Assembly (NCBI RefSeq): GCF_044373315.1
Contig: NZ_JBILQK010000006.1
Span: 25,664-89,663 of the forward strand
Length of the DNA stretch: 64,000 nt
From: JACDQM01 sp044373315
GTDB taxonomy: Bacteria > Pseudomonadota > Gammaproteobacteria > Burkholderiales > Burkholderiaceae_C
Direction of reading: 5' to 3'
Every line of letters starts with the position of its first letter. Positions within the stretch are counted from its first letter, which is position 1. Of the stretch, positions 1 to 8,474 are shown in pieces. The translations under genes were made by a program, and so were the position numbers. The notes beneath the pieces are model-generated. The model made no database searches. It was given only the letters and a program-made list of their open reading frames with translations, and was not told the DNA's origin.

Positions 1-283
1 CCCACATCGGGTGCTTCTCGCCACTGGCTGATAGCGCCGCCGCCAGGTGATAGATCTGCGTGATGCTGTGGCGTTTCACAACTGCGGTCAGCGCGGCGGC
101 GTCGGTCACGTCCAGCATCTCGTGTGCCAACTGCGGCACGCGGCCTTGCGGGGCCACATCGCTGGTGATGACGGCGTCATTGCCGTGACGCTGGGCCAGT
201 TCCAGCGCCAGCTCACTGCCGATCTGCCCGTTGGCACCAATGATCAGGATGCGGGGGCTTTTCTTTTGCTTCGTCGTCGTCAT
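1..283 (-). CDS. SDR/epimerase-type L-threonine 3-dehydrogenase, partial (C-terminus outside the window)
   Basis: The 94 visible codons run off the left edge of the window. The N-terminus has a basic stretch (MTTTKQKK) and then a Rossmann NAD-binding motif, ILIIGANGQIGSELA. An acidic residue at the end of the second strand (TSDVAPQG) and a YHLAAALS segment follow, as in the extended SDR/NAD-dependent epimerase family. The gene starts 2 bp after kbl on the same strand. Kbl takes the 2-amino-3-oxobutyrate made by threonine dehydrogenase, so an SDR-type threonine dehydrogenase of the kind known from Cupriavidus, rather than the zinc MDR enzyme of E. coli, is the most likely identity. A generic epimerase cannot be excluded without the C-terminal half. 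Confidence 0.75.
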   Translation of the reverse strand, partial: MTTTKQKKSPRILIIGANGQIGSELALELAQRHGNDAVITSDVAPQGRVPQLAHEMLDVTDAAALTAVVKRHSITQIYHLAAALSASGEKHPMW

Positions 284-285
284 GC

Positions 286-1491
286 TCAGGCCTTGATCAA
301 TCCAAGTTCACGTCCGGCCTGCGCGAAGGCGGCCACGGCACGCTCCAGGTGTTCACGCTCGTGCACGGCCGAAATCTGCACGCGGATGCGCGCCTGGCCT
401 TTGGGCACTACCGGGAAGAAGAAACCCACGGCATAGACACCCAGTTCCAGCAGGCGCGCGCTCAGGCGCTGCGCCATCACCGCGTCATAGACCATGATTG
501 GCACGATCGGGTGGGTGCCGGGCTTGATCTCGAAGCCTGCTTGCTGGATGGCCGCGCGGAAATACGCCGTGCTGGCCTCCAGCTTGTCGCGCAAGGCCGT
601 TGAGCCTTCCAGCAAGTCCAGCACCGCGATCGAGGCGCCGACAATGGACGGCGCCACCGTGTTGGAGAACAGGTAGGGGCGCGAGCGCTGACGCAGCAGC
701 TCGATCACTTCCTTGCGGCCGCTGGTGAAGCCGCCCGAGGCACCGCCCAGCGCCTTGCCCAAGGTGCCTGTGATGATGTCGATCTTGCCGAACACCTCGC
801 AATATTCATGCGTGCCGCGGCCCGTCTTGCCCAGGAAGCCGCTGGCATGGCATTCGTCGATGCCCAGCAGCGCGCCATAGCGGTCAGTGATGGCCCGGAT
901 CTGGTCGAGTTGCGCAATGGTGCCGTCCATCGAAAACACGCCGTCGGTGAAGACCAGCTTGAAGCGGGCACCATCCGCCTCGGCCTGCTGCAGGCAGCGC
1001 TCAAGGTCGGCCATGTCGTTGTGCTTGTAGCGATAGCGCTTGGCCTTGCACAGGCGAATGCCGTCGATGATGGAGGCGTGGTTCAGCTCGTCGCTGATGA
1101 TCGCGTCTTGCTCGCCCAGCAGCGGTTCGAACAGGCCGCCGTTGGCATCAAAGGCCGCCGCGTAAAGAATGGTGTCCTCGGTGCCGAGGAAGCGGGCCAG
1201 GCGCTGCTCCAGCGTCTTGTGCAGGTCCTGCGTGCCGCAGATAAAGCGCACCGACGAGAGGCCGTAGCCATGCGTGTCCAACGCGTGATGCGCGGCGGAC
1301 AGCACGGCTGGGTGCGCGGACAGACCCAGGTAGTTGTTGGCGCAGAGATTGATCACCTCGCGGCCGTCGTTGGTGTGCACGACGGCGCCCTGCGGACCGG
1401 TGATGACGCGCTCGCTCTTGAACAGGCCGGCGTCGCGGATCGTCTGCAGTTCCTGACGCAGATGCGCATAGAAGTCTTCTGCGGTGCTCAT
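286..1491 (-). CDS. kbl: Glycine C-acetyltransferase (2-amino-3-ketobutyrate CoA ligase)
   Basis: This is a PLP enzyme that cleaves 2-amino-3-oxobutyrate with CoA to glycine and acetyl-CoA, the second step of threonine degradation. The 401-residue product matches the usual length of about 398. Family marks are NLCANNYLGLSAHP near residue 50, the HASIIDG segment, DECHASGFLG holding the PLP-ring aspartate region, and GTLGKALGGASGG, whose lysine forms the Schiff base. The open frame extends 31 codons upstream, but MSTAEDFYAHL is preferred because it follows AGGAG and matches the family start. It forms an operon with the threonine dehydrogenase-like gene 2 bp downstream. It is divergent from an XRE-cupin regulator, which probably controls it. 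Confidence 0.95.
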   Translation of the reverse strand: MSTAEDFYAHLRQELQTIRDAGLFKSERVITGPQGAVVHTNDGREVINLCANNYLGLSAHPAVLSAAHHALDTHGYGLSSVRFICGTQDLHKTLEQRLARFLGTEDTILYAAAFDANGGLFEPLLGEQDAIISDELNHASIIDGIRLCKAKRYRYKHNDMADLERCLQQAEADGARFKLVFTDGVFSMDGTIAQLDQIRAITDRYGALLGIDECHASGFLGKTGRGTHEYCEVFGKIDIITGTLGKALGGASGGFTSGRKEVIELLRQRSRPYLFSNTVAPSIVGASIAVLDLLEGSTALRDKLEASTAYFRAAIQQAGFEIKPGTHPIVPIMVYDAVMAQRLSARLLELGVYAVGFFFPVVPKGQARIRVQISAVHEREHLERAVAAFAQAGRELGLIKA

Positions 1492-1531
1492 GCTGGGGTC
1501 TCCTGGTGCACAATTCACTAAATAGAACGCA

Positions 1532-1547
1532 GTTCGATATATCGAAC
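1532..1547. promoter_or_regulatory. Perfect 16-bp palindrome, candidate operator between kbl and the XRE-cupin gene
   Basis: The sequence GTTCGATATATCGAAC is fully self-complementary. It lies 41 bp upstream of each of the two divergent start codons, in the only intergenic space between kbl and the HTH-cupin regulator. This is the expected site for an autoregulating dimeric XRE-family repressor, but binding is inferred from position and symmetry only. Confidence 0.6.
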
Positions 1548-1587
1548 TTGTGTGCAGTATCTGAGATTTTCTTTTCAAGGTCAAGCC

Positions 1588-2166
1588 ATGTCCACACTCC
1601 TAGTCGACCCCACAGAGCCGCCGCGCGTGGGCGCCACCCTGCAGGCGCTGCGTCAGGCCCAGGGCTTGTCCTTGGATGAGTTGTCTCGGCGTGCCGGCGT
1701 CTCCAAGTCGATGTTGTCGCAGATCGAGCGCAACCAGGCCAATCCCACGGTGGCCGTGGTCTGGCGCTTGGCGAACGCGCTGCGGGTGGAACTGTCGGAG
1801 CTGCTCAGCGGTGCGCGCTCAAATGCACCAGCCATCGAGACCGTGGCCTCGCACGCTACGCCCGGCCTCAACAGCCCGGACGGGCTGTGCCATCTGCGCA
1901 TCCTGGGCCCGATCGACCTGGCGGGCCAATTCGAGTGGTACGAGCTGAGCATCAAGCCGGGTGGTGCACTCGAATCCGCCCCGCATGAACCAGGATCGCG
2001 CGAGCACCTCAGCGTGCTGTCCGGCAGCCTGGAAGTGACAGCGGGCGGTGCTGAGCAGACCGTCAAGACCGGCGAGACGGCACGCTACGCCGTGGATGGC
2101 GTGCATGCCATCCGCAACAAGGGCAAGCAAGCGGCCAGCGCGCTGCTGGTGGTGATCAACGCCTGA
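1588..2166 (+). CDS. XRE-family transcriptional regulator with C-terminal cupin domain
   Basis: This 192-residue protein has an N-terminal helix-turn-helix at about residues 12-66 (TLQALRQAQGLSLDELSRRAGVS, then MLSQIERNQANPTV) and a C-terminal cupin barrel at about 110-190 (PGSREHLSVLSG and the later GVHAIRN strand). Such two-domain regulators sense a small ligand in the cupin and control an adjacent metabolic operon. The divergent kbl-threonine dehydrogenase pair is the obvious target, so a role in threonine or glycine catabolism is inferred. The start at MSTLLVDP is preferred over one 12 codons upstream because the upstream start would run into the promoter region and lacks a plausible ribosome site. 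Confidence 0.85.
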   Translation: MSTLLVDPTEPPRVGATLQALRQAQGLSLDELSRRAGVSKSMLSQIERNQANPTVAVVWRLANALRVELSELLSGARSNAPAIETVASHATPGLNSPDGLCHLRILGPIDLAGQFEWYELSIKPGGALESAPHEPGSREHLSVLSGSLEVTAGGAEQTVKTGETARYAVDGVHAIRNKGKQAASALLVVINA

Positions 2167-2187
2167 GGCGTGGCCGCAGTCAGGCGC

Positions 2188-3414
2188 TTAGCGCAACAAG
2201 TCAGCCAAGGACGTACGCTCCCAGTCGCTGCGCCGCCACAGCGGCTGCAGGCTGTTGCTGCTGCACTGGGCAAGCAAGGCGTTGAGCAGCGGTGCTGCCG
2301 GCGTGTTCTCGGGGGCATGCAGCAACACCAGGCGCTGCGCGCCCGCCTCGTCGAGTCGGCCCAGCAGATCGAGCGTCAGCAGCGTGTCCAGAACGGGTTC
2401 CATCTGCAAAGGATCGACGCGCAGGCGTTTGGCCAGCGCCAGCGCGGACACGCCTCCTTCGCCTCGCGATTGGCTGCGCCATAGTTCGCGCAGACACTCA
2501 AGCGCCAGCTCAAGCTCGAAACCAGGCACCTCTGGCCGGTACAGCAGCCGGGACGCCAGCGCCGGCGCATTGGCCGCGAGCAAAGCCCCAAGCAGCACGA
2601 TCACCCAGCCCAGGTAGAGCCAGATCAGGAAGATGGGCAAGGTGGCGAAGGCGCCGTATAGCGTCGAATAGGTGGGCACCTGCTTAACGTAGAGCGCCAG
2701 CAGGGTCTTGGCCAAGTTGAAGCCCAGTGCCACGAAGACCCCGCCCAGCAAGGCGTGGCGCCAGCGCACATGGGTGTTGGGCACGTAGTGGAACAAGCCG
2801 CCCACCGCTAGCGTCAGCACTAGCAACTCCAGCACGCTCAGCAGGCTACTGAGCCCGCCGGGCAGGCCGGTGACCCAACCTTTGCCGGCGGTGATGGCAT
2901 AGCTGGTCAGCGTCAGGCTGGCACCCAGCAGCAAGGGCCCGAGCGTCAGTGCCGCCCAGTACACCAACACCCGCTGCGCAAACGGGCGTGGCCGCTGGAC
3001 GCGCCAGATGCGGTTCAGCGTGCGGTCGATGGTCAGCATCACCATCAGCGCGGTGACACCCAGTACCACCAGACCAACCAGCCCCAAGCGGTTGGCCTTG
3101 GCGGCAAACTGGGTCAGTGCCGCCAGCACGGGGCGCGCGATATTGGTCGGGATCAGACTCTGGAGGAAGTACTTCTCCAGCGCCTGCTGGAAGGACGAGA
3201 AAATCGGGAAAGCGGTGAACAAGGCCAGCATCACTGTGATCAGCGGCACCAGCGATATCAGTGTGGTGAAGGTCAGACTGCCGGCGGTCTGGCCGAGCCG
3301 TTCCTCGCGAAAGCGCAGGCGCAGCATCTGGAAGCTGGCGACCCAGGGCCAGCGGATGAGTTCGCCGACCAGATCGATCGCGAAGCATCGTTGAAGCAGA
3401 GAGCGGGATGACAT
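2188..3414 (-). CDS. YihY family inner-membrane protein (formerly called RNase BN)
   Basis: The 408-residue product has six hydrophobic segments in its first 290 residues. The family signature GSLTFTTLISLVPLITVMLALF is near residue 45, VLGVTALMVMLTIDRTLNRIW follows, and PTYSTLYGAFATLPIFLIWLYLGW is near 250. The last 110 residues are soluble and look like the winged-helix-like tail seen in longer members. The molecular function of YihY proteins is unknown; the old RNase BN assignment was withdrawn for the family. The first start codon is only 20 bp from the start of the divergent DUF2069 gene, inside a palindrome, so a later start such as Met30 is possible. Confidence 0.88.
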   Translation of the reverse strand: MSSRSLLQRCFAIDLVGELIRWPWVASFQMLRLRFREERLGQTAGSLTFTTLISLVPLITVMLALFTAFPIFSSFQQALEKYFLQSLIPTNIARPVLAALTQFAAKANRLGLVGLVVLGVTALMVMLTIDRTLNRIWRVQRPRPFAQRVLVYWAALTLGPLLLGASLTLTSYAITAGKGWVTGLPGGLSSLLSVLELLVLTLAVGGLFHYVPNTHVRWRHALLGGVFVALGFNLAKTLLALYVKQVPTYSTLYGAFATLPIFLIWLYLGWVIVLLGALLAANAPALASRLLYRPEVPGFELELALECLRELWRSQSRGEGGVSALALAKRLRVDPLQMEPVLDTLLTLDLLGRLDEAGAQRLVLLHAPENTPAAPLLNALLAQCSSNSLQPLWRRSDWERTSLADLLR

Positions 3415-3439
3415 GGCTGGCTATGATGCCAGCCATGTC
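3410..3439. repeat. 30-bp perfect inverted repeat containing both divergent start codons
   Basis: Two perfect 12-bp arms, GACATGGCTGGC and its complement GCCAGCCATGTC, are separated by TATGAT. The ATG of yihY on the minus strand and the ATG of DUF2069 on the plus strand are both inside the arms. The central TATGAT resembles a -10 hexamer. In RNA from either strand the arms would fold into a hairpin that sequesters the start codon. Confidence 0.8.
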
Positions 3440-3866
3440 GACCTCCTCCGCAGAATCCGTTGCCTTGCGCACGCAGCCCAGTGCGCGCGAAGTTTTTTCC
3501 CGCAACCTGGCCCTGGTCTCGCTGCTGGCTTTGATCGTGTTGTGCCTGGCCTGGGAATTGTGGCTGGCCCCCACCGGCCGCGGCACCTTGGCCATCAAGG
3601 CCTTGCCCTTGGTGCTGCCGCTGCTGGGCCTGTGGCGCTACCGCATGTACACCTTTCGCTGGCTGAGTCTGCTGGTGTGGCTGTACTTCACCGAGGGCCT
3701 GGTTCGTGCCGCCAGCGACAGCGGGCTGTCCGCAGCACTGGCGGCGGGCGAGGTCGTGCTGAGCGTGCTGGTGTTCAGCGCCTGTGCCTGGCATGTGCGC
3801 CTGCGCCTGAGCGCCGCCAAGCAGGCTCGGGCTGAGCAAGCCCGGTCCAGCGCGGACGCCACGTGA
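3435..3866 (+). CDS. DUF2069 family membrane protein
   Basis: This 143-residue protein has four predicted membrane segments (NLALVSLLALIVLCLAWELW, then IKALPLVLPLLGLW, WLSLLVWLYFTEGLVR and VLSVLVFSACAWHVR) and a charged C-terminal tail. The YRMYTFRWLSLLVWLYFTEG stretch is characteristic of DUF2069, a small family of unknown function in beta- and gammaproteobacteria. The stop codon overlaps the GTG start of the following FAD oxidoreductase by 4 bp, so the two are probably translationally coupled. No function can be assigned. Confidence 0.82.
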   Translation: MSTSSAESVALRTQPSAREVFSRNLALVSLLALIVLCLAWELWLAPTGRGTLAIKALPLVLPLLGLWRYRMYTFRWLSLLVWLYFTEGLVRAASDSGLSAALAAGEVVLSVLVFSACAWHVRLRLSAAKQARAEQARSSADAT

Positions 3867-5272
3867 GCACTTTGGCCCTGCTGCAGGCACTGCGCGCCGA
3901 ACTGGGCGAAGCCCAGGTGCTCAGCGAGGGTGATCTGTCCGGCTATGAAGTGGACTGGCGCAAGCGATATCCCGGCCGTGCGCTGGCCGTGGTGCGCCCA
4001 GGCAGCACGGCCGAGGTGGCATGCGTGCTGCGCCTGTGCTCGGCCCATGGCATTGCCGTCGTGCCGCAAGGCGGCAATACCGGCTTGGTGGGCGGCGGTG
4101 TGCCGGATGCAAGCGGGCGCCAGATCCTGCTGAGCCTGCAGCGCCTGAACAAGGTGCGCGCCATCGACGCCGCCAATCTGACGATGACGGTGGAAGCTGG
4201 CTGTGTGCTGCAGGCGGTGCAGCAAGCCGCGGCGGCGCAAGGCTTGTTGTTCCCGCTCAGCCTGGCGGCCGAGGGCAGCTGCACCATCGGCGGCAATCTG
4301 GCCACCAATGCCGGCGGCACTGCGGTGCTGCGCTACGGCAATGCGCGCGATCTGTGCCTGGGGCTGGAAGTCGTGACCGCACAGGGCGAGGTGCTGCAGG
4401 GCTTGTCCGGCCTGCGCAAGGACAACACCGGCTACGACTTGCGCCATCTCTTTGTCGGCAGCGAGGGCACGCTGGGCGTGATCACCGCCGCCACGCTCAA
4501 GGTCTACCCGCAGCCGGCAGCCCGCATGACCGCCCTCGCGGCCTGTGACACGCTGGAGGCTGCCGTGGCCCTGCTCGGCCTGGCGCAGTCACGCGCCGGT
4601 TCCGGGCTCACCGGCTTCGAGCTGATGAATCGTTTCTCGCTCGATCTGGTGCGGCGCCATTTCGCCCAGCTGCGCCAGCCGCTGCCACCGTGCCCCTGGA
4701 CCGTGCTGCTGGAGGTATCGGATACGGAGAGCGACGCGCATGCCCGCGGCGTCTTCGAAGGCCTGCTTGAGAGCGCCCTTGAGCGCGGCTTGATCAGCGA
4801 TGCGGCCATCGCCGAGACCCTGGAGCAGTCGCATGCGATGTGGCATCTGCGCGAGTCCATTCCGCTGGCCCAGGCCGAGGAAGGCCTCAACATCAAGCAC
4901 GACATCGCGCTGCCGATCTCGCTGATTCCGCAATTCGTGGCGCGCACCGATGCCGCGCTTGAGGCCGCCATCCCGGGCATCCGCATGGTCGACTTCGGCC
5001 ACCTGGGCGATGGCAATCTGCACTACAACGTGCAAGCTCCCGAAGGGCTCGACGCCGCTGCCTTCCTGCGCGAGCATGAGCCGGCGGTCAACCGCATCGT
5101 GTTCGACGCGGTGCAAGTCCATGGCGGCTCGATCTCGGCCGAGCATGGCATCGGCCAGCTCAAGCGTGAGGAACTGGCCGAGCGCAAGGACCCGGTGGCG
5201 CTGGCGCTGATGCGCTCAATCAAGCAGGCACTGGACCCACAGGGCCTGCTCAATCCGGGCCGGCTTATCTGA
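3863..5272 (+). CDS. GlcD-like FAD-linked 2-hydroxyacid dehydrogenase
   Basis: The 469-residue product starts with GTG overlapping the upstream TGA. It has the FAD-binding type 4 (PCMH) fold, with VVPQGGNTGLVGGGVPD near residue 70 and GGNLATNAGGTAVLRYGN near 145, and then an FAD-linked oxidase C-terminal domain with VDFGHLGDGNLHYNV and SAEHGIGQLKR. This layout is shared by D-lactate, D-2-hydroxyglutarate and glycolate (GlcD) dehydrogenases, which pass electrons to quinone, ETF or cytochrome c. The single-gene context without glcE or glcF favours a D-2-hydroxyglutarate or D-lactate type enzyme. Substrate remains open. Its end overlaps the convergent RND gene by 8 bp. Confidence 0.85.
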   Translation: MSTLALLQALRAELGEAQVLSEGDLSGYEVDWRKRYPGRALAVVRPGSTAEVACVLRLCSAHGIAVVPQGGNTGLVGGGVPDASGRQILLSLQRLNKVRAIDAANLTMTVEAGCVLQAVQQAAAAQGLLFPLSLAAEGSCTIGGNLATNAGGTAVLRYGNARDLCLGLEVVTAQGEVLQGLSGLRKDNTGYDLRHLFVGSEGTLGVITAATLKVYPQPAARMTALAACDTLEAAVALLGLAQSRAGSGLTGFELMNRFSLDLVRRHFAQLRQPLPPCPWTVLLEVSDTESDAHARGVFEGLLESALERGLISDAAIAETLEQSHAMWHLRESIPLAQAEEGLNIKHDIALPISLIPQFVARTDAALEAAIPGIRMVDFGHLGDGNLHYNVQAPEGLDAAAFLREHEPAVNRIVFDAVQVHGGSISAEHGIGQLKREELAERKDPVALALMRSIKQALDPQGLLNPGRLI

Positions 5273-8200
5273 AGGCGTAGCCGAAGGTCAGCAGGTTCAG
5301 CAAACGCTTGGGCCTGCTCAGCAGGCGCCAGACCAGGCGAATCAGCGTCAGCGCCAGCAGCGCTTCGATGAAGGTCATCAGGAAGGCCAGGCCGGTGTTC
5401 CAGCGCTCAGCCCGGCGCTTGAACTTCGCCACCATGCGGTCACGCGCAATCTCGATGCTGTCGTAGAAGCTGGGCACCATCAGCAAGGTCAGGAAGGTCG
5501 AGGTGATGGTGCCGCCGATGATGGCCACCGCCATCGGGCGGTAGAACTCGCCGCCCTCCCCCACGCCGATCGCGACCGGCAGCATGCCAGCGACCAGCGC
5601 GAAGGTGGTCATCAAGATGGGCCGGAAGCGCATGCGCCCGGCGTGCATCAGCGCTTCCTCGCGGTTGACGCCCTGGGCCTCCTCGGCCCGCGCCGCATCC
5701 AGCAGCAGGATCGCATTCTTGGCCACCAGGCCGGCCAGCATGATGATGCCGATGAAGCTCATCAGATTGAGCGTGCCGCCGGTCAGCAGTAGCGCCACCA
5801 CCACGCCGATCAATGACAGAGGCAGCGAAAGCATCACGCCCAGCGGCGCGGTGAAGGAGCCGAACTGCATCACCAGGATCAAGTACATCAACGCGATGCC
5901 TGAGAACAACGCGATGCCCATCTCGCGGAACACCTCTTGCTGGTCGCGCGAGGCACCAGCCAGCTCCAGGCCGTAGCCAGGCGGGAACTTGATCGCCTTG
6001 GCCAGCTTCAGCGCGTCTTGCGTCACCTCGCCCGGTGAGCGGCCCTGCACATTGGCCGACACGGCAATCATGCGCTTGCCATCGGCATGCTGGATGCGTG
6101 ACGGCCCCTTGCCCATCTTGATCTCTGCAATCTGTTCCAGCGGCACCATCATGCCGCTGCCGGCCACGGTGATCGGCAGGCGTTCGATATTGCTGGCGTC
6201 CACCCGGTCCTGCGGGTGCAGGCGCACCGCCACATCTCGCGTCTCGCCGGTGGGGTCGACCCAGTCACCGACCTCGACGCCGGCAAACGCAACGCGCAGC
6301 GCGCCGGCCGCGTCAGCAACCGAAATGCCCATGGCGTTGGCGAGACCGCGGTTCAGTTCGATCTGCAGTTCCATCTGCGGGTCCTGCTCGGACAGGCCGA
6401 CGTCGACCGCGCCGGGCACCTGGCGCAGCTTGTCCATGAACTCGTTGGTGATTTCGAGCAGCTTGCGCGAATCAGCACCCGAGAAGCGGATCTGCACCGG
6501 CTTCTGCGCGCCGTTGTTCAGGTCATCCAGCACCACGTATTCGGCACCCACCAGGCGCGAGACGCGCCCGCGCAGGTCCTTCGCCAACTCGGCCGCGCTG
6601 CGCTTGCGCTCGGTGCTCTTGCCGATGTCCACATAGATGCGGCCACCGCTGGGGTTGACGTTGGCGTTGGTGGCCTTGGTCTCCGGCATCTGACGGGCCA
6701 ACGCGGCAGCCGCTTCCACTTTCAGCTTGGCATATTCAAGGCTGGAGCTCGCCGGCGTGCGCACCTCGACGGCAATCGTGCCTGCGTCGGACGCCGGCAG
6801 GAAGCTGGAGCCACCGAACTTGGCCTGCAGCACGATGGCCAGCACGAAGCTCAGCACCGCCAGCACGGCCATCCAGCGGCGGTGATGCAAGGCCCAGGCG
6901 ATCACCTGGCCATAGCGGTCGGCCTGGTCGTCGAACCAGTCGTTGAAACGCTTCAGCAAGGCCGAGATGCCCTTCTTCGGCGCCTCATGATGGCCAGGAG
7001 GATCGCCCCAGTAGGCCGACAGCATCGGGTCAAGCGTGAAGGAGATGAACAGACTCACCAGCACCGAAGCCACCACCGTGAGCCCGAAGGGTCGGAACCA
7101 TTCACCCGACACACCCGGCATGAAGGCCACCGGTACGAACACCGCGACGATGGCGAAGGTGGTGGCGGTGACGGCAAGGCCGATCTCGGCCGTGCCCTTG
7201 AGCGCCGCGGTGCGCCGGTCAGCGCCCATCTCCATGTGTCGCACGATGTTCTCACGCACCACGATGGCATCGTCGATCAGCACGCCGATGGCCAGCGACA
7301 GGCCCAGCAGGCTCATGAAGTTGAGCGTGAAGCCGCACAGCCAGACGGCGATGAAGGCGGCAATCACCGAGGTCGGCAGCGACAGCGCGGTGATCAGCGT
7401 CGAGCGCCAGGAGTTCAGGAACACATAGACCACAAAAACCGTCAGCCCAGCGCCGAACACCAGCGCGTGAATGACGTTGTAGAGGCTGTTCTCGGCATCC
7501 TTGCCGCCGTCCTGCGTGATCTCCAGTTGCGTGCCCTTGGGCAGCGTCTTGCCGATGTCGTCGACTGCCTTGCGAACCTGCTCGGCCACCGTCACCGTCG
7601 AGGCGTCACGTGCCCGGGTGACGGAAAGGCCGACGTTGGGCAGGCCATTGCGAATGGAGGCACTGGTGCGCTCGGCAAAGCCGTCCTGCACGCTGGCGAC
7701 CTGGCCCAGCCGGATCAGCTCGTTGCCGCTGCGGCGCACCACGATCTGTTCGAACTCAGCCGGTGACTCCAGTCGACCGAGCAGACGAATGCTCTGGTCT
7801 TCCAGCGTGCCACGCACCTTGCCCACTGGCGCGGTGGTGTTCTGGGCTCGCAGTGCACCCACCACCTCGGTGACCGAGACGTTGTACTCGCGCAGTTTCT
7901 GCGCGTGCAGCAGCACCGACAGCTCTCGGCGCAGCGCGCCATTCACATTGACCGTGGCCACACCCGGGATCGCGCGGAAACGATCCGCCAGCTCATCCTC
8001 CGCCAAGCGAGAGATGTCAGCGTGGCTTTGCTGGGTCGACGACAGCGCCAGCTGCATGATGGGCTGGGCGGCCGGGTCGATGCGCTGCAGCACCGGCTCG
8101 CGCATTTCAAGCGGCAGCTTGTGGCGCACCGCGCCGATGGCGTTGCGCACCTCATCGGCTGCCTCGACCATGTTCTTGTCGAAGTTGAATATCAGCAGCA

Positions 8201-8471
8201 GCTGGGCATTGCCCTCACTGGCGGTGGCGCGCACCTCGGTGACGCCGGCGATGGTCTGCAGCGACTTCTCGATGCGGTTGACGATCTCGCGCTCGGTGGT
8301 CTCCGGCGAGGCGCCTGGGTAGGCGATATTGACCACCAGCAGCGGCTGCTCGACATCGGGGATCTGGTTGACGCGCAGCTTGGACAGGGCCAGCAGGCCC
8401 AGACACATCAGCGCGATGATCAGGACGATGGTCGCAACGGGTTTCTTGACACTGAAGTCGGACAAGAACAT
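5265..8471 (-). CDS. RND (AcrB/HAE1-type) efflux permease
   Basis: This is a 1068-residue inner-membrane proton/drug antiporter. The N-terminus (FLSDFSVKKPVATIVLIIALMCLGLLAL) is the typical first helix. The proton-relay residues of HAE-type pumps are present: the Asp-Asp pair in VLIDDAIVVREN (TM4) and the lysine in LVAKNAILLLD (TM10). Large periplasmic loops follow TM1 and TM7. The C-terminus carries an extra stretch of about 55 residues with a further hydrophobic segment (LAFLMTFIEALLALTLIRLVW) after the last canonical helix. The gene starts 3 bp after its membrane-fusion partner. No outer-membrane factor is adjacent, so a chromosomal TolC homologue elsewhere is presumed. Substrates are unknown. 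Confidence 0.93.
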   Translation of the reverse strand: MFLSDFSVKKPVATIVLIIALMCLGLLALSKLRVNQIPDVEQPLLVVNIAYPGASPETTEREIVNRIEKSLQTIAGVTEVRATASEGNAQLLLIFNFDKNMVEAADEVRNAIGAVRHKLPLEMREPVLQRIDPAAQPIMQLALSSTQQSHADISRLAEDELADRFRAIPGVATVNVNGALRRELSVLLHAQKLREYNVSVTEVVGALRAQNTTAPVGKVRGTLEDQSIRLLGRLESPAEFEQIVVRRSGNELIRLGQVASVQDGFAERTSASIRNGLPNVGLSVTRARDASTVTVAEQVRKAVDDIGKTLPKGTQLEITQDGGKDAENSLYNVIHALVFGAGLTVFVVYVFLNSWRSTLITALSLPTSVIAAFIAVWLCGFTLNFMSLLGLSLAIGVLIDDAIVVRENIVRHMEMGADRRTAALKGTAEIGLAVTATTFAIVAVFVPVAFMPGVSGEWFRPFGLTVVASVLVSLFISFTLDPMLSAYWGDPPGHHEAPKKGISALLKRFNDWFDDQADRYGQVIAWALHHRRWMAVLAVLSFVLAIVLQAKFGGSSFLPASDAGTIAVEVRTPASSSLEYAKLKVEAAAALARQMPETKATNANVNPSGGRIYVDIGKSTERKRSAAELAKDLRGRVSRLVGAEYVVLDDLNNGAQKPVQIRFSGADSRKLLEITNEFMDKLRQVPGAVDVGLSEQDPQMELQIELNRGLANAMGISVADAAGALRVAFAGVEVGDWVDPTGETRDVAVRLHPQDRVDASNIERLPITVAGSGMMVPLEQIAEIKMGKGPSRIQHADGKRMIAVSANVQGRSPGEVTQDALKLAKAIKFPPGYGLELAGASRDQQEVFREMGIALFSGIALMYLILVMQFGSFTAPLGVMLSLPLSLIGVVVALLLTGGTLNLMSFIGIIMLAGLVAKNAILLLDAARAEEAQGVNREEALMHAGRMRFRPILMTTFALVAGMLPVAIGVGEGGEFYRPMAVAIIGGTITSTFLTLLMVPSFYDSIEIARDRMVAKFKRRAERWNTGLAFLMTFIEALLALTLIRLVWRLLSRPKRLLNLLTFGYAFR

Positions 8472-8474
8472 GGC

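Noticed and set aside
6216..7766. A 516-codon open frame on the plus strand inside the RND permease gene
   Set aside because: It is antisense to a protein with intact RND motifs, and its translation is His/Gln/Arg-rich with no family match. Such frames are expected opposite high-GC genes.
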